Origin: Pseudomonas azadiae
GTDB taxonomy: Bacteria > Pseudomonadota > Gammaproteobacteria > Pseudomonadales > Pseudomonadaceae
Reading direction: 5' to 3'
Length of the DNA stretch: 64,000 nt
Assembly (NCBI RefSeq): GCF_019145355.1
Contig: NZ_JAHSTY010000002.1
Span: 1,922,001 to 1,986,000, forward strand
A model generated the notes under the pieces. The model was not told the DNA's origin, made no database searches, and worked only from the letters and a program-made list of their open reading frames with translations. Shown here one piece after another: positions 51,353 to 60,404 of this stretch. The stretch's first letter is position 1. Each line of letters starts with the position of its first letter. A program made the translations under genes and the position numbers.

Positions 51353-52326
51353 AAAAGTCTGTTGTGCTGTACAAGAAACTCTCCGCGCCGCTGATGGCCC
51401 GCCTGCATGAACAGGCCGAGGTCACACTGATTGAAGCCCTGGACGAGCCAGGCCTGGCCAAACTGCGCGACGCCCTGCCCGGCGCCCATGGCCTGCTCGG
51501 TGCCAGCCTGCGCCTGGATGCCGGTCTGCTGGACCTGGCACCGAAACTGGAGGCGGTGGCCAGCGTATCGGTAGGCGTCGACAACTACGACATCGACTAC
51601 CTGACCGGGCGCGGCATCCTGCTCAGCAACACCCCGGATGTGCTCACCGAAACCACGGCCGACACCGGCTTTGCGCTGATCCTGGCGACCGCCCGGCGTG
51701 TGGTCGAGCTCGCCGACATGGTGCGCGCCGGCCAGTGGCACAAAAATATCGGCCCGGCGCACTTTGGCAGCGATGTCCACGGCAAGACCCTTGGCATCAT
51801 CGGCATGGGCCGCATCGGCGAAGCCCTGGCCCAGCGTGGGCATTTTGGTTTCGGCATGCCGGTGATCTACCACAGCCATTCGCCCAAGCCACACGTGGAA
51901 GAACGCTTCGGCGCGCAGTACCGCAGCTTGAATGACCTGCTGCAACAGGCCGATTTTGTCTGCTTGACGCTGCCGCTCACCGCCGAGACAGAGAAGCTGA
52001 TCGGCGCCGAACAGTTCGCACTGATGGGTCCGGAGACGATCTTCATCAATATTTCGCGGGGCAAGGTGGTGGATGAGGCGGCGCTGGTAGACGCGTTGCA
52101 ACAACGCACCATTCGGGCGGCTGGGTTGGATGTGTTTGAGCGTGAGCCGCTGAGTCACGACTCACCGTTGCTGCGCTTGAACAATGTGGTGGCCACACCG
52201 CATATCGGCTCGGCGACCCATGAGACGCGCGAGGCAATGGCCGCGTGCGCGGTGGACAATCTGTTGGCGGCGTTGGCCGGGGAGAAACCAAAGAATCTGG
52301 TGAATGGGTCAGCCTGGAAACACTAA
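51349..52326 (+). CDS. kguD: KguD, 2-ketogluconate 6-phosphate reductase
   Basis: A 325-residue D-isomer-specific 2-hydroxyacid dehydrogenase reducing 2-keto-6-phosphogluconate to 6-phosphogluconate. NAD(P)-binding motif GKTLGIIGMGRIGEALAQRG (~145); catalytic Arg in NISRGKVVDE, Glu in DVFEREPL and His in PHIGSATHE. Last gene of the operon. Confidence 0.94.
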   Translation: MKKSVVLYKKLSAPLMARLHEQAEVTLIEALDEPGLAKLRDALPGAHGLLGASLRLDAGLLDLAPKLEAVASVSVGVDNYDIDYLTGRGILLSNTPDVLTETTADTGFALILATARRVVELADMVRAGQWHKNIGPAHFGSDVHGKTLGIIGMGRIGEALAQRGHFGFGMPVIYHSHSPKPHVEERFGAQYRSLNDLLQQADFVCLTLPLTAETEKLIGAEQFALMGPETIFINISRGKVVDEAALVDALQQRTIRAAGLDVFEREPLSHDSPLLRLNNVVATPHIGSATHETREAMAACAVDNLLAALAGEKPKNLVNGSAWKH

Positions 52327-52354
52327 TCCCTGACACACCACAAAACCAACTGTG

Positions 52355-52533
52355 TAGTGAGCGGGCTTGCCCCGCGCCGGGTGGCGAAGCCGCCCCAAAC
52401 CGGGCGACCCCGTTTCATCCTGTACGTGAGCGGCGTCTTCATTGGGGCGGCTTCGCCACCCAGCGCGGGCGGTGCGACGATTCGACAAGCCCGCTCACTA
52501 CAAATCGCTATCGCAGGCAAGCCAGCTCCCACC
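52355..52533. repeat. Composite REPIN: TAGTGAGC family plus half of a GTGGGAG element
   Basis: TAGTGAGCGGGCTTGCCCCG (52355) to CCCGCTCACTA (52501), with an extra CGGTGCGACGATTC-like insertion in the right arm near 52470. A lone right arm, ATCGCAGGCAAGCCAGCTCC plus CAC, follows to 52533. Confidence 0.85.
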
Positions 52534-52551
52534 GTTGAATTGCCGCGCTCG

Positions 52552-54177
52552 TTAGATAACGAACCGCGCCACCATCCCATTCAAATCCACCGCCAGGCGC
52601 GACAGCTCATGGCTGGCCGCGCTGGTCTGGTTGGCACCCGCCGCCGACTGCGTGGCCAGATCGCGAATGTTCACCAGGTTGCGGTCCACTTCGCGGGACA
52701 CCTGGGCCTGCTCTTCCGACGCGCTGGCGATCACCAGGTTGCGTTCGTTGATCAGGCTGATGGACTGGGTGATCTGCTCCAGTGCCACACCGGCGGCGCG
52801 GGCCATTTCCAGGGTGTTCTGGGTGCGCTGGTTGCTTTGCTGCATCGATTGCACGGCTTCACCGGTGCCGTTCTGGATACCGGCGACCATTTTCTCGATT
52901 TCCTGGGTGGACTGGGCTGTGCGGTGTGCCAATGCGCGCACTTCGTCCGCCACCACCGCAAAGCCGCGCCCGGCTTCACCGGCGCGGGCCGCTTCGATGG
53001 CAGCGTTGAGCGCCAGCAGGTTGGTCTGCTCGGCGATCGCGCGGATCACGTCGAGCACCTTGCCGATGTCACGCCCTTGAGTGGCCAGGCCTTCGATCAT
53101 CACGGCGGTGTTCTGCACGTCCTGGGTCATGGTCTGGATGGCACCGACGGTATCCATCACGCGGTCGCGGCCTTCGCGAGCGGCCTGGTTCGACTGCCCG
53201 GACGCCTCGGAGGTGGACACCGCATTGCGCGCCACTTCTTCCACGGCCGCCGTCATCTCGTTGACCGCCGTGGCCGCCTGGTCGATTTCATTGTTCTGCT
53301 GCTGCAAGCCTTTGGAGGCTTCCTCGGTGACCGCGCTCAGTTCTTCGGCGGCGGAGGCAAGCTGCGTGGCCGAGCCCGCAATGTGCTGGATGGTCTGGCG
53401 CAGGTTGGTCTGCATGGCCGACAAGGCACTGATCAAGCGCGCCGGCTCATCCTTGCCGTCGTCCAAGATCGCGGTGGTCAGGTTGCCGCCGGCGATGCTT
53501 TCAGCCGCTTGCACGGCCTTGCGCAATGGCGTGACGATGCTGCGGGTCAGCAGCCAGGCCAGCAGAACCGTCAGCAACGCAGCGGCGATCGACACCACGA
53601 TGACGCCGGTAATGGCGGCCTCGTAACTGTGTTCCGCCTGGGTATCGGCGGCCCTGGCGCCGGCGGCGTTGAGGGCGATCAGTTTGTTCAACTGCTCGCC
53701 CATCTGGTCGGTGCCTTCCTTGATGCGGCTGTTGATCAGGGCGCGCATGTCATCGACCTTGTCTTGCCTGGACAGGGCAATCATGTCGGCCTGGGCCTTG
53801 ACGTAGTTGTCCAGGGTCGTCGCAAATGCCTTGTACAGCACCGCCTCCTCGGCGCCTGCCGGCAACGCGGCATAATGCCCCTGCGCCGCCCTGACTTTGT
53901 CGACCAGCACGCCGATGCGGGTTTCGGCTTCCTGCAGGGCCGCCGGTTCACGGTTGACCAGCACGCGAAAGGACAGGATGCGCATGCGCAACACGTTTTC
54001 CGTCATATGCCCCAGGTACGTCACGCTGGGCAACTGGTTGGTGCTCATGTCCAACGAAGCCTGGCGCATCAGGGTCATGCGGTTCACCGCAAATACGCCC
54101 AGGATGACCACCAGCACTGCGATGAAGGCAAACCCGAGGAAAGCGCGAGGGGCGATATTCAGATGACGGAGGGACAT
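52552..54177 (-). CDS. Methyl-accepting chemotaxis protein (4HB sensor)
   Basis: A 541-residue chemoreceptor. TM1 ~12-32 ([19 protein letters not shown]), periplasmic four-helix-bundle sensor ~33-188, TM2 ~189-210, HAMP ~212-265, then the signalling domain with the conserved hairpin tip [20 protein letters not shown] (~385) and [15 protein letters not shown]. The ligand is unknown. No pentapeptide CheR tether (NWETF) is seen at the C-terminus. Confidence 0.93.
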   Translation of the reverse strand: MSLRHLNIAPRAFLGFAFIAVLVVILGVFAVNRMTLMRQASLDMSTNQLPSVTYLGHMTENVLRMRILSFRVLVNREPAALQEAETRIGVLVDKVRAAQGHYAALPAGAEEAVLYKAFATTLDNYVKAQADMIALSRQDKVDDMRALINSRIKEGTDQMGEQLNKLIALNAAGARAADTQAEHSYEAAITGVIVVSIAAALLTVLLAWLLTRSIVTPLRKAVQAAESIAGGNLTTAILDDGKDEPARLISALSAMQTNLRQTIQHIAGSATQLASAAEELSAVTEEASKGLQQQNNEIDQAATAVNEMTAAVEEVARNAVSTSEASGQSNQAAREGRDRVMDTVGAIQTMTQDVQNTAVMIEGLATQGRDIGKVLDVIRAIAEQTNLLALNAAIEAARAGEAGRGFAVVADEVRALAHRTAQSTQEIEKMVAGIQNGTGEAVQSMQQSNQRTQNTLEMARAAGVALEQITQSISLINERNLVIASASEEQAQVSREVDRNLVNIRDLATQSAAGANQTSAASHELSRLAVDLNGMVARFVI

Positions 54178-54408
54178 AAGGGGGGGCTCTCAGAAGTAAT
54201 GTTTGCCAGCGTCCTGCCGCGAAACGATCCGTCAGCGGCTACCGCTGCCCAGACCTTGGGCCCCTTGTCGGAATGGCAAGTGGGCCTATACGAGGTATCG
54301 GCTGAGGCTGGGGATTTATGCAGGGCGCTTATAAATATTTTTTTACACTTCTGACGACTGGCAGTTTCTGGCATCCTGCGCCTCCCTTTTCCGACCCGAG
54401 CCCTCATT

Positions 54409-55836
54409 TTGTCTGACGCTCAAGCCCCCCGCCCGCGCTATAAATCCGACCTGATCTACGGCCTGGAAGACCGCCCGCACTTCACCGCGGCGATCTTTGC
54501 CGCGCTGCAGCATGTGCTGGCCAGCTTTGTCGGCATCATCACCCCCACCTTGATCGTCGGTGGCGTGCTCGGCCTGGAAAGCGAAGTGCCTTACCTGGTG
54601 AGCATGGCGCTGTTCGTGTCGGGGCTCGGCACCTTTGTGCAAGCGCGCACATTCGGCCCAATCGGCTCGGGGCTGCTGTGCCTGCAGGGCACCAGTTTTT
54701 CCTTTATCAGCGTGATTCTCAGCGCCGGCTTCATGGTCAAGGCCCGGGGCGGCGGCACCGATGAAATTCTTTCGACGATTTTTGGCGTCTGCTTTTTCGC
54801 CGCTTTCATCGAAGTGGTGCTCAGCCAGTTCATCGGCAAGCTGCGCAAGCTGATCACCCCGGTGGTCACGGGCACCATCATCACCTTGATGGGGTTGTCG
54901 TTGATCAAGGTCGCGGTGACCGACATGGCCGGCGGCTTTGGCGCCAGCGATCTCGGGGCGGCGAGCAACATGGGCCTGGCGGCGCTGGTGCTGCTGACCA
55001 TCGTGGTGCTCAACCGTTTCAACAACCCGTTCCTGCGCCTGGGCTCGATCGTGATCGGCCTGACCCTGGGCTTTGTCGTGGCCTGGCTGATGGGCCGCGT
55101 GGACCTGGCAACATTGCCACAGGTGCCGTTGATCAGCGTGCCGGTGCCGTTCAAGTACGGATTTTCGTTCGACTGGGTGGCGTTTATTCCCGTGGCGGTG
55201 ATTTTCCTGATTTCGCCTCTGGAAGCGGCCGGTGACCTGACGGCCAACTCGATGATTTCCCAGCAGCCGGTCAAGGGCCCGCTGTACATCAAGCGCATCA
55301 AGTCCGGCCTGCTGGCCGACGGCCTCAACTCGGCGATGGCGGCCACCTTCAACAGCCTGCCGATGGTGACCTTCGCCCAGAACAACGGCGTGATCCAACT
55401 GACCGGCGTGGCCAGTCGCTACGTGGCGTACTTTATCGCCGGCCTGCTGGTACTGCTGGGGTTGTTCCCGATGGTCGGCGCGGTGCTGCAACTGATGCCC
55501 AAGCCGGTCCTGGGCGGCGCGACCCTGATCATGTTCGGCACCGTGGCCGTGGCGGGAATCAAGATTCTTGCCGAAGCCGGCCTGCATCGGCGCAATGTGC
55601 TGATCGTGGCGATCTCGCTGGGCATGGGCCTGGGCGTTGCGGCCGTGCCGGAAGTGCTGCGCGACCTGCCCAAGGCGCTAAAGAACATCTTCGAGTCGCC
55701 GATCACCGTGGGCGCTTTCTGTGCGATCGTGCTGAACATTTTCCTGCCTGAGGCGTTCATAGAGCTGGAAGAAGATGAATTCGATCCGGAGTCTTCGACC
55801 CTCAAAGTGATGCAGGACCCGGACGTCACGAAATAG
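54409..55836 (+). CDS. NCS2 nucleobase permease (xanthine/uracil type)
   Basis: A 475-residue nucleobase:cation symporter-2 with 12-14 helices. The signature PMVTFAQNNGVIQLTGVASR (~325) is that of the xanthine/uric-acid subgroup; PLEAAGDLTANS provides the conserved Glu near 270. The start is TTG 54409 (SDAQAPRPRYK follows); no ATG exists nearby, so the start is uncertain. The C-terminus is acidic (ELEEDEFDPESS). A small lipoprotein gene follows by 12 nt. Confidence 0.85.
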   Translation: MSDAQAPRPRYKSDLIYGLEDRPHFTAAIFAALQHVLASFVGIITPTLIVGGVLGLESEVPYLVSMALFVSGLGTFVQARTFGPIGSGLLCLQGTSFSFISVILSAGFMVKARGGGTDEILSTIFGVCFFAAFIEVVLSQFIGKLRKLITPVVTGTIITLMGLSLIKVAVTDMAGGFGASDLGAASNMGLAALVLLTIVVLNRFNNPFLRLGSIVIGLTLGFVVAWLMGRVDLATLPQVPLISVPVPFKYGFSFDWVAFIPVAVIFLISPLEAAGDLTANSMISQQPVKGPLYIKRIKSGLLADGLNSAMAATFNSLPMVTFAQNNGVIQLTGVASRYVAYFIAGLLVLLGLFPMVGAVLQLMPKPVLGGATLIMFGTVAVAGIKILAEAGLHRRNVLIVAISLGMGLGVAAVPEVLRDLPKALKNIFESPITVGAFCAIVLNIFLPEAFIELEEDEFDPESSTLKVMQDPDVTK

Positions 55837-55848
55837 GAGCACTGTTAC

Positions 55849-56310
55849 ATGCGCAAGCTCATGGTTGTATCGCTGTTGCTGCTGACCTTGAGCGCCTGCG
55901 CGCTGTTCCCCAACCGTGACCCGGTGAACATCAACGTGGTGGGCATCGAGCCGCTGCAAAGCCAGGAGCTGGAAGTGCGCTTCGCCGTGAAGCTGCGGGT
56001 GCAGAACCCCAACGAAACAGCCATCGACTACAACGGCGTGGCCCTGGATCTGGAGGTCAATGGCCGGCCGTTGGCGTCGGGAGTGAGTGATCAGAGCGGC
56101 TCCATCCCACGCTTTTCCGAGACGGTCCTGATGGTGCCGGTGAGTGTTTCGGCGTTTTCCTTCCTGCGCCAGACCCTGGGCCTGAGCCAGACCCAGAGCC
56201 TGAACAACCTGCCCTATGTGCTGCGCGGCAAATTGGCCGGCGGCCTGTTCGGCACGATGCGCTTTGTAGACCGCGGCACACTGGACCTGCCGAACACCGC
56301 TACCTGGTAA
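55849..56310 (+). CDS. LEA type 2 (WHy-domain) lipoprotein
   Basis: A 153-residue lipoprotein: signal peptide with lipobox TLSAC (Cys17), then one LEA_2/WHy beta-sandwich (~25-150) with the pattern VKLRVQNPNETAIDYNGVALDLEVNGRPLASG. Such domains are linked to desiccation or stress protection; its role here is unknown. AGGAG precedes the ATG, in one unit with the permease. Confidence 0.87.
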   Translation: MRKLMVVSLLLLTLSACALFPNRDPVNINVVGIEPLQSQELEVRFAVKLRVQNPNETAIDYNGVALDLEVNGRPLASGVSDQSGSIPRFSETVLMVPVSVSAFSFLRQTLGLSQTQSLNNLPYVLRGKLAGGLFGTMRFVDRGTLDLPNTATW

Positions 56311-56320
56311 ACGCCATGCA

Positions 56321-56561
56321 ACCTGCGATTGCGGTCTTCCAGGTACAGGTGTGCCGACTGATCCAACGCTGTCGCAACATGGGTATCTACATAGCTTTGT
56401 AGTGAGCGGGCTTGTCCCGCGCTGGGCGGCGAAGCGGCCCCAAACCGGGCAAGTGTATTGGTCTGAAGTAAAGCGGTGCCTTTATTATTAGGGCCGCTTC
56501 AGCCCAGCGCGGGGCAAGCCCGCTCACTACAGACCGCAATCGCAGGCAAGCCAGCGCCCAC
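56321..56561. repeat. Nested REPINs: TAGTGAGC family inside a decayed GTGGGAG element
   Basis: Outer remnants CCTGCGATTGCGGTCT (from 56322) and AGACCGCAATCGCAGGCAAG (to 56561, CCAGCGCCCAC) are inverted. Between them lies TAGTGAGCGGGCTTGTCCCG (56400) to CCCGCTCACTA (56530). Fills the 265-nt gap between convergent genes. Confidence 0.85.
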
Positions 56562-56575
56562 AATCCTGACTGTGT

Positions 56576-57502
56576 TTAATCAGTGATAAAACGCACGCCC
56601 GGTTTTGCCCGTTCATCTACCACCAATTCGAACACATCCGGCCGGGCGTAATGCCCCGCCACGTCATAGTCATACCGCGCGCGCACCAGGTCAGCGGTGT
56701 CAATTCGCGCAGTCAGCAACCCCGCCTCACCCAGCAAAGGCCCGGCCAGGACGTCGCCCATCGGCCCGACAATCACGCTGCCGCCGGCGATCAACGGACG
56801 GTCCGACGGCCAGCTGGCAACCTCCACCCCCAAGGCTTCGGGCGACCCCTGCACCTGGCACGCGCTGACCACAAAGCAGCGCCCTTCATGGGCCACGTGG
56901 CGCATGCTCACTTGCCACATTTCGCGCTCGTCCACCGTCGGTGCGCACCACACTTCGACGCCCTTGGCGTACATCGCCGTGCGCAGCAGCGGCATCATGT
57001 TTTCCCAGCACACGGCTGCGCCGATGCGTCCTACGGCTGCATCGATCACCGGCAGCGTCGAACCATCGCCCTTGCCCCAGATCAGCCGCTCGGTGCCGGT
57101 CGGCATCAATTTGCGGTGCTTGGCCACCAGGCCACCCGCCGGTTCAAAATACAGCACGGTGCAGTACAACGTGCTGCCACTGCGCTCGATGACGCCCAGT
57201 ACCAGGCTTGCACCGGTGCGCGCCGACAGGCCCGCCAGCGCTTCGGTCTCGGCGCCTGGCACGTCGATGGCATTGGCAAAATAACGCGCAAAGGCTTCGC
57301 GGCCTTCGGGCAGGCGATAGCCCAGTTGCGTGCCGAAGCCTTCGCCTTTGGGATACCCCCCCAGCAGCGCTTCAGGCATCACCACCAATTGCGCACCGCT
57401 GCGCAGGATATCGTGCTCATAGGCCAGGATCTGCGCCAGGGTGTCAGCCTTGCCGCCAGGCAAGGAGCCGATTTGCAGGGCCGCTACAGTAGAAACAGGC
57501 AT
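56576..57502 (-). CDS. Nitrilase-family carbon-nitrogen hydrolase
   Basis: A 308-residue nitrilase. The catalytic triad is visible: Glu44 ([14 protein letters not shown]), Lys131 (KHRKLMPT) and Cys165 ([14 protein letters not shown]). The [11 protein letters not shown] and [10 protein letters not shown] forms are those of true nitrilases (branch 1), which turn nitriles into acids, rather than amidases. ATG 57502 has GGAG 8 nt upstream; a GTG at 57511 is less likely. Divergent from a LysR gene that may control it. Confidence 0.9.
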   Translation of the reverse strand: MPVSTVAALQIGSLPGGKADTLAQILAYEHDILRSGAQLVVMPEALLGGYPKGEGFGTQLGYRLPEGREAFARYFANAIDVPGAETEALAGLSARTGASLVLGVIERSGSTLYCTVLYFEPAGGLVAKHRKLMPTGTERLIWGKGDGSTLPVIDAAVGRIGAAVCWENMMPLLRTAMYAKGVEVWCAPTVDEREMWQVSMRHVAHEGRCFVVSACQVQGSPEALGVEVASWPSDRPLIAGGSVIVGPMGDVLAGPLLGEAGLLTARIDTADLVRARYDYDVAGHYARPDVFELVVDERAKPGVRFITD

Positions 57503-57583
57503 CACGTTCACTCCGAAGTCAGGGGTTGCCCATTCTCCCGCCAGCCTAGATCATGAATAAAGCCCACTTCAGCACTGAATGAT

Positions 57584-58477
57584 ATGAGCCAGATCAATAT
57601 CGCCCAGGTCGATCTCAACCTGCTTAAAACCTTCGAAGCGCTGCATGACGAGTCCAGCGCCAGCCGCGCGGCGTTGCGCCTGGGTGTTACGCAATCGGCC
57701 ATCAGCGCCGGGCTGCGGCGCTTGCGCGAGATGTATGGCGATCAATTGTTCGTGCGCACCGGCCGCGGCCTCGCGCCGACCTTGCGGGCCAACCAGTTGA
57801 AACCGCTGATCAGTGAAGCGCTGGATCGCTGCCGACAGAGCCTCGCAATGGCCAATCCACACAACCACCAGTATCAGGGCCGCTCCGTGGTAGTGGGCTT
57901 GTCCGACGATTTCGAGATTGCCTATGGCCGCAAGCTGATGGAAGAGATCGCCCGACGGGCGCCGAAACTGCGCGTGATTTTCCGCCAGACCCACAGCCAG
58001 ATCGTGGCGGGCGCCCTGCTCGATCGCACGCTTGATCTGGCAATTACCGCCGGCGGTTTCGCCCACAGCCGCTTGAGTCGCCAGGTGCTGGCGGAGGGGG
58101 ATTATCGCTGCCTGGTGGATTCAAGCCAGCCCGGCATCAGCCTGGAGGAATTCGTTGCTCGCGAGCATGTGCTGGTGTCGTCCGGCGGGTTTATCGGCAT
58201 CACCGACGAGGGGTTGGCGGCGCAGGGCTTGACTCGCCAGGTGTGCGCCTCCACCAGCCACTTTGCCGCGCTGCCGTTTTTGCTCAAGGGCAGCCAGGCC
58301 GTCGCGACCATTCCAGGGCATGCCGCGCGGGCCATCGCAGAAATGACCGGCCTGCATGTACTGCCGTGTCCGCTGGCCCTGCCGCGCTATCCAGTGGAGC
58401 TGGGCTGGCGCACCCAGGCGCAGCTTGATCCGCTGTTGCTGAAAGTACGCGAGGCGATTGTGGCGAGCTTTACTTAG
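57584..58477 (+). CDS. LysR-family regulator
   Basis: A 297-residue LysR-type regulator with an N-terminal winged HTH (NLLKTFEALHDESSASRAALRLGVTQSAISAGLRRLRE, ~9-47) and a periplasmic-binding-like effector domain (~90-297). It is divergent from the nitrilase gene, the classic arrangement for a LysR regulator and its target. Its last 8 nt overlap the convergent small gene. Confidence 0.92.
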   Translation: MSQINIAQVDLNLLKTFEALHDESSASRAALRLGVTQSAISAGLRRLREMYGDQLFVRTGRGLAPTLRANQLKPLISEALDRCRQSLAMANPHNHQYQGRSVVVGLSDDFEIAYGRKLMEEIARRAPKLRVIFRQTHSQIVAGALLDRTLDLAITAGGFAHSRLSRQVLAEGDYRCLVDSSQPGISLEEFVAREHVLVSSGGFIGITDEGLAAQGLTRQVCASTSHFAALPFLLKGSQAVATIPGHAARAIAEMTGLHVLPCPLALPRYPVELGWRTQAQLDPLLLKVREAIVASFT

Positions 58478-58724
58478 CCGCCGCCATCAGCTTGTTGACT
58501 TCACTGCGCACCATGTTGGCGAACTCCGGCGGCGACATGCCGTCAAGTTCCGCACGCACCCATTCAGCCCACCTGCCCTTGCGCTTGGCGCGTTCGCCGA
58601 ACAACCGCGCGGCCTCGCCCTTGGCCTTGCCCAGGTTGGTTTGCCACAGGTCGTAGAGACGGGACTTTTCATCTTCCAGCTCGGCGCGCTCGGCGAGGGT
58701 CTTGTTGGCGAGATTGAAGCTCAT
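58470..58724 (-). CDS. Small charged protein of unknown function
   Basis: An 84-residue soluble protein, MSFNLANKTLAERAELEDEK then RLYDLWQTNLGKAKGEAARL, with long, highly charged helices and no signal peptide. AGGTAA lies 6 nt before ATG 58724. I do not recognise the family. Looks like a genuine gene from its start site and helical periodicity; convergent overlap of 8 nt with the LysR gene. Confidence 0.65.
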   Translation of the reverse strand: MSFNLANKTLAERAELEDEKSRLYDLWQTNLGKAKGEAARLFGERAKRKGRWAEWVRAELDGMSPPEFANMVRSEVNKLMAAAK

Positions 58725-58888
58725 GTTGGATTACCTGCTGCATAAATAGGTGGCATCTTACACCGTAGGCCGAAATTTCCTGATTCGGATTTTCGCCCAC
58801 AGCCACGGGCGCGCAAATAAACTGCAACTTTTGCCGCCGCGCGGCACTCCATTGTTCACTGTCACATTCACCCGCAAGGAGTCACCCA

Positions 58889-59209
58889 ATGGCCCGCAAA
58901 ACCGCTGCCCAAGCCGTCGAAGAGCAAATCAAGGATCAAGCGTTCAGTGAACTGACGGCGTTGATCGAAGAATCGGACAAACTGCTCAAAAGCAGCGCCT
59001 CATTGGTGGGTGAAGAAGGCGAAACCTTGCGCGAACAGGTTGCCATCAAACTCAGGCAAGCGCTGGACTCGGTGTCCAACGTGCGTGAACGCAGCAAGCC
59101 GGTGGTGGACGCCACCGAGACCTATATCGGCGGCCACCCGTGGCAGACCGTGGCGATTTCCGCAGGCTTTGGCCTGGTGGTGGGCCTGCTGCTGGGCCGT
59201 CGCAACTGA
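58889..59209 (+). CDS. DUF883 (ElaB/YqjD) inner-membrane ribosome-associated protein
   Basis: A 106-residue protein: long amphipathic helix (~10-75) and a single C-terminal membrane segment (TVAISAGFGLVVGLLLGRRN), the tail-anchored layout of ElaB/YqjD. These proteins bind stationary-phase ribosomes in E. coli. AAGGAG precedes the ATG, and a strong terminator follows. Confidence 0.88.
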   Translation: MARKTAAQAVEEQIKDQAFSELTALIEESDKLLKSSASLVGEEGETLREQVAIKLRQALDSVSNVRERSKPVVDATETYIGGHPWQTVAISAGFGLVVGLLLGRRN

Positions 59210-59217
59210 GTACGACC

Positions 59218-59244
59218 GGCTGCGCCCAGCGCGCAGCCTTTTTT
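59218..59244 (+). terminator. Intrinsic terminator of the DUF883 gene
   Basis: Perfect 8-bp stem GGCTGCGC / GCGCAGCC with a 5-nt loop and six T on the plus strand, 9 nt past the stop. Confidence 0.9.
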
Positions 59245-60281
59245 CAGGCGTTTACCATCGCCTGCAAGCGCTGCAACTCCCCCGCCTCCAGCACAATCCC
59301 CTCTTGCGCGGCCTTCGCCCGCGTGCGATGACGCCGGTCACCCGGCAAGCGTCGCAACCCCGCTGCATGCATCTGCCGCACCAGTTCCTGGCTGCGCTCG
59401 GCAAACGTCTGGCCGCTGGTCTTGCTCGGGTCGATCACAATCAGCAACTGGCCGGTCCAGGGCGTGCGGGCGCCGGGGTGATCCGACCAGTCGAATTCGA
59501 ATGAAAAGTTGCCCCCGGTCAACGCCGCCGCCAGCAGCTCCACCATCATCGACAGCGCCGAGCCCTTGTGCCCGCCAAACGGCAACAGCGCCCCGCCCTC
59601 AAGGATCGCCTTGGGATCCTGGGTCGGCTGGCCCAGCCCGTCCACGCCCATCCCCGGCGGCAGGCGCTCACCTTTGCGCGCGGCGATCTGCACATCGCCA
59701 TGGGCAATCGCGCTGGTGGCCAGGTCAAACACAATCGGTGCGCCATCGGCGCGCGGCGCGGCGAAAGCGATGGGGTTAGTGCCGAACAACGGCCGATCGG
59801 CGCCGTGAGGCACCACGCAGGTCATGCTGTTGACCACGCTCAACGCCACCAGGCCCTCTTCGGCGAACGGTTCGACATCGGGCCATAGGGCCGCGAAATG
59901 ATGGGAGTTATGAATCGCCAGCAAGGCAATCCCGGCGCTGCGGGCTTTTTCGACCAGCAGCGCCCGGGCCGCCTCCAGCGCCGGCTGGGCAAAGCCATTG
60001 CACGCGTCGACCCGCACAAACCCCGAGGCCACGTCGGTGACCTGCGGTTCGGCCTGGCCGTCGACCCAGCCACTGGCCAGGGTCGACAGGTAACCCGGCA
60101 TGCGAAACACCCCATGGCTATGGGCGCCATCGCGCTCGGCGCTGGCGCAGTTATGCGCCAGGATCGCCGCCACCTGCGCGGACGTGCCGTGGCGCTCGAA
60201 GATGCGCTGGAGCAACGCCACCAGCGCGGTGAAGGTGATGCGGGTCGTGGAACCTTCAACTACCAAGGACTGCGCAGACAT
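59244..60281 (-). CDS. dpkA: Delta1-piperideine-2-carboxylate reductase (DpkA-like, Ldh family)
   Basis: A 345-residue NADPH-dependent malate/lactate-dehydrogenase-2-family reductase. It shares long stretches with P. putida DpkA as I recall it: NCASAERDGAHSHGVFRMPG, AIHNSHHFAALWPDVEPFAE and GGHKGSALSMMVELLAAALTGG. DpkA reduces Pip2C and Pyr2C in D-lysine and proline/hydroxyproline catabolism. GGAG precedes ATG 60281. No lysine-pathway genes are adjacent, so the physiological substrate remains open. Confidence 0.85.
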   Translation of the reverse strand: MSAQSLVVEGSTTRITFTALVALLQRIFERHGTSAQVAAILAHNCASAERDGAHSHGVFRMPGYLSTLASGWVDGQAEPQVTDVASGFVRVDACNGFAQPALEAARALLVEKARSAGIALLAIHNSHHFAALWPDVEPFAEEGLVALSVVNSMTCVVPHGADRPLFGTNPIAFAAPRADGAPIVFDLATSAIAHGDVQIAARKGERLPPGMGVDGLGQPTQDPKAILEGGALLPFGGHKGSALSMMVELLAAALTGGNFSFEFDWSDHPGARTPWTGQLLIVIDPSKTSGQTFAERSQELVRQMHAAGLRRLPGDRRHRTRAKAAQEGIVLEAGELQRLQAMVNA

Positions 60282-60404
60282 CTGAAGCTCCGATTTTATG
60301 ATTGGAGGGGCAACAAGACTGGAAACCCAGGCCTGGGATTAACAACGCACGCCGCGCCTGCTGTCAATACGAGGCTGTCGAGCCGGGCAAGACTCACCGT
60401 ACGC

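Noticed and set aside
54178..54408. Small gene in the gap between chemoreceptor and permease
   Set aside because: Frames here have no proper start site; A/T-rich stretch near 54330 looks like promoter DNA.
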